Shown here piece by piece: positions 62,243-64,000 of a DNA stretch of 64,000 nt. Within the stretch, counting starts at the first letter, position 1; every line of letters starts with the position of its first letter. This DNA is from Flavobacterium sp. J27. GTDB lineage: Bacteria; Bacteroidota; Bacteroidia; Flavobacteriales; Flavobacteriaceae. The stretch lies in NCBI RefSeq assembly GCF_004303025.1, contig NZ_PJQW01000004.1, positions 131,183 through 195,182 of the forward strand, written 5' to 3'. The notes under the pieces are model-generated. The model saw only the letters and a program-made list of their open reading frames with translations. It did no database searches and was not told where the DNA came from. The position numbers were made by a program, and so were the translations under genes.

Positions 62243-62716
62243 ATGTTATTTTTGATTAGGGTTGGTTTTATGCCCTAAATATAACAAGAATTAGGTTGAA
62301 GCCTAATATCGCGATTTTATTTTTTGTTTTTTTTAACGTTTGAGGGAGCATACAACTTTGTGTAATTTAGAACTTTGATTTTTAGTTAATCTGTTTATCG
62401 GTAGAAATAGACCATTGGTCGACAGAATCTTTTGAGTTCGTCTAAAAAATGCTAATAAGGATAAATAGCTGTTTATCTTTACACTATAATTAAAAAAGAA
62501 AATAAATAGTTGGTTTTTTTATGACATTGTATTTTAAGTTTTTATAGTTTTTTATAGTTGTTTTATAGTTTATTATTTGGATTTAACCCTCGTTTACTTG
62601 TAGATGAGGGTTTTTTGTTAGGTTTTTGGTTGAAAGTGATTAGGAGTTAGTTAGTGTGAGTTGTATTTTTTTAGATTTCGTTATGTATTGTTTTTTCTAG
62701 TTTAAATTATTATTTT
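62243..62716. other. 474-bp stretch without a gene; short repeats and a hairpin
   Basis: No convincing reading frame on either strand. TTTATAGTT occurs at 62541-62549, 62551-62559 and 62562-62570, spaced 10-11 bp. An imperfect hairpin AACCCTC/GAGGGTT (62585-62591 with 62606-62612) followed by T6 may be a plus-strand terminator, although no plus-strand gene lies upstream. Confidence 0.5.
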
Positions 62717-63217
62717 TTATTCCACTTTTGCATTGGTATCAATTAATTTTCCATTTTTATCGACGACCCAATAGAAGCTCCAATCTCTTATTACAGCTTT
62801 TTTGTAATACCCATATTGTGTTGCATTCTTTTTTCTTTCTTCTAGATTTGGAATGGGAACTTGTATTGTTTTATCCATTGTAATTTCTTTTAAAACTTGT
62901 GGGAAATTATTTTCTGTTTGGGTATAAAACCAATTATCTGTACTAAAGATAATAGGATATAAACGATCGTTTATGAATAGTTTCCTGTCTGAATTTATAT
63001 CATTAGTTGTTTTTTGGGAAAGGTGTATTTTAATATTTTGTGCATCTAGATTTTCAAATTCAAAAGTAATAGTCTCTTTATTTATTTTTCGAAATTCTAT
63101 ATACTGATATATAGCATTTTCAGTTTCCCAATCGAGAAGATATGCAATTGTATTTTCTTGTGCGTTTACCAAATTAGAAGTGATGGTTGCTAGTAAAAAT
63201 AAAAATAGTTTACCCAT
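62717..63217 (-). CDS. Small exported protein of unknown function
   Basis: A 166-residue exported protein: MGKLFLFLLATITSNLVNAQ signal, then a largely beta-strand chain (IQYIEFRKINKETITFEF-like segments; KIHLSQKT; FINDRLYPIIFSTDNWFY; VIRDWSFYWVVDKNGKLID). It has no recognised domain or lipobox. It begins 15 bp after the RDD gene stop, and the RDD gene has the only visible promoter, so the two are likely one transcript. Predicted location is the periplasm. Confidence 0.75.
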   Translation of the reverse strand: MGKLFLFLLATITSNLVNAQENTIAYLLDWETENAIYQYIEFRKINKETITFEFENLDAQNIKIHLSQKTTNDINSDRKLFINDRLYPIIFSTDNWFYTQTENNFPQVLKEITMDKTIQVPIPNLEERKKNATQYGYYKKAVIRDWSFYWVVDKNGKLIDTNAKVE

Positions 63218-63232
63218 TTGATTATTTTTAGA

Positions 63233-63655
63233 TTATGATTCTTCCACAGTTATTACCACACTACTACTAACAATGTCGTAGAGCGCTCTTCCTTTTTTGT
63301 TTAGAAGAATGAAAATAAGTGAAATCCAACCTAAAGAAAATTTTAAAACAAAACGAAGTAACGATTGGAAAAAATTAAGTTTTTTAGTGGTGTCTTTATT
63401 TTTTCGAACTCTAATGTTGCTTCTGTGATTTCCGAAAGTAGCATTTAAGGTAATAAAAATAGGTTCGTACATTAGGATGCTTATGAAAAGTATAATGCGT
63501 AAGTTTTCAGAAGTGTTATTCATATCGGTAAGAATATCACTTAATAAATAAATGAAACCTATAATTATAATGGAATCTATGGTTGTTGATTTAATTCTAT
63601 CGATTACTGAAGCGTAATTTATTTCTGTATTGTAATTATTATTTTCTGTTGTCAT
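63233..63655 (-). CDS. RDD-family membrane protein
   Basis: A 140-residue protein with an RDD-type domain: YASVIDRIKSTTIDSIIIIGFIYLL, where R and D occur in the first helix, then MYEPIFITLNATFGNHRSNIRV and FFQSLLRFVLKFSLGWISLIFIL; about three membrane spans. The start at 63655 (MTTENNNYNTE) is supported because the longer frame from 63724 overlaps its promoter. RDD proteins are small integral membrane proteins, some of them linked to ion or compatible-solute transport; function here is unknown. Confidence 0.82.
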   Translation of the reverse strand: MTTENNNYNTEINYASVIDRIKSTTIDSIIIIGFIYLLSDILTDMNNTSENLRIILFISILMYEPIFITLNATFGNHRSNIRVRKNKDTTKKLNFFQSLLRFVLKFSLGWISLIFILLNKKGRALYDIVSSSVVITVEES

Positions 63656-63693
63656 TTTTAAATTAGCAAAGCCGTTTTTATTTTTATTCTTCC

Positions 63694-63724
63694 CAAATCT
63701 AATGCTTTGTTTTAATTCGTGCAA
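63694..63724 (-). promoter_or_regulatory. Promoter of the RDD-exported protein pair
   Basis: On the minus strand: TTG (63724-63722), 20 bp, TAGATTTG (63701-63694). Both boxes are exact, and they define the RDD start at 63655. Confidence 0.75.
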
Positions 63725-63800
63725 TATCGAAAAGTATTTCTTATTTGATGGTTTTGTCTTGTTTAGGTTCTCGATACATTTTTTATTTCATTACATTTCA

Positions 63801-63941
63801 TAAAAAACACTCGAACTGACGGAGCGTTGTATTTTCATTTCATTACATAAAAAACACTCGAACTGACGTAATATTACATTTTTTTTTCATTATATAAAAA
63901 ACATTTGGGCTGACAGAGCATTATCTTTTTCCATTATGGTA
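63801..63941. repeat. Three 47-bp tandem units (third degenerate)
   Basis: Units start at 63801, 63848 and 63895, each with TAAAAAACACTCGAACTGAC or a degenerate form, then a variable A/T/G part and ending CATTA(C/T)A-like. A partial unit lies upstream (63760-63800). The spacing is exactly 47 bp. No gene is seen between 63725 and 64000. Confidence 0.85.
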
Positions 63942-64000
63942 TTCATGGTTTGAAGTTTTTCAAAAAGTAGTGTAAATGTATGCTGCTAATAAATAAGGAA

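Noticed and set aside
62585..62617. Small RNA ending in the hairpin at 62585-62612
   Set aside because: A plus-strand hairpin with T run is present, but no consensus promoter or conserved structure upstream supports an RNA gene.
63801..63941. CRISPR array
   Set aside because: The unit is one continuous 47-bp repeat with degenerate copies; there are no clear spacers of constant length and no cas genes.

Overview
The window is a contiguous piece of chromosome from a member of the Bacteroidota, almost certainly a Flavobacteriaceae bacterium close to Flavobacterium. The evidence is the strongly AT-rich sequence; promoters of the Bacteroidota type (TTG, about 19-20 bp, TAnnTTTG) and an absence of Shine-Dalgarno sites; a secreted protein ending in a type IX secretion (T9SS) type A sorting domain; lipoproteins with the usual outer-membrane signals; an archaeal/eukaryotic-type proS; and many families typical of this group (OmpP1/FadL, DUF349, DUF368, DUF1015, OstA-like, RprXY-like two-component pair). 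I see no phage, plasmid, insertion sequence, rRNA operon or CRISPR array. Most of the window is core genome.

Layout. 1-8.6 kb: rimO (cut by the left edge), an OmpP1 porin, a low-complexity lipoprotein, proS, two tandem tRNA-Glu(UUC), rpsT and typA. 8.6-13.7 kb: TPR protein, ClC channel with CBS domains, AcpH-like phosphodiesterase, glmM-like mutase. 13.7-19.85 kb: a tightly overlapped five-gene operon made of a hybrid histidine kinase, a lone receiver protein, a YaiO-like TPR/beta-barrel protein, a membrane-anchored HEAT-repeat protein and a membrane glycosyltransferase 2; it looks like a signal-controlled exopolysaccharide or surface-glycan machine. 20-26 kb: T9SS cargo, glycosyltransferase plus coaE, an RprXY-like kinase/regulator pair and an orphan receiver. 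26.1-30.5 kb: a compact operon with an exonuclease/GIY-YIG fusion, a K+ channel, a HAD phosphatase, miaA and acyl-ACP thioesterase. 30.5-31 kb: an S23/IVP-type four-helix-bundle gene bracketed by ATTGNN hexamer arrays. 31-36.5 kb: YggS, DUF1015, 3-hydroxyacyl-CoA dehydrogenase, Gfo/Idh/MocA oxidoreductase, pcm and smpB. 36.6-43.3 kb: S8 protease lipoprotein, ABC exporter cluster with GNAT and mutarotase, and a small unknown gene preceded by two TACGTA-N4-TACGTA palindromes. 43.5-57.8 kb: DUF349, aroE, DUF368 lipid-carrier transporter, TPR, class III aminotransferase, OstA-like LPS transport protein, a lipoprotein gene out of frame at a 10-T tract, purA, a Fur-type regulator, RelA/SpoT and a TrmH-family methyltransferase. 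57.9-64 kb: two exported amidohydrolase-like proteins, a small exported protein, an RDD membrane protein and three 47-bp repeats at the right edge.

The most unusual items are (1) the four-helix-bundle gene inside short-period ATTGNN/NNCAAT arrays and an architecturally similar heptamer array at 33.0 kb, (2) the twin palindromes placed like class II activator sites upstream of the 126-aa unknown gene, (3) the homopolymer-frameshifted lipoprotein, and (4) the kinase-receiver-YaiO-HEAT-glycosyltransferase operon. All calls come from reading the sequence; no database search was run. Residue numbers for domains are approximate unless a specific catalytic residue is named.
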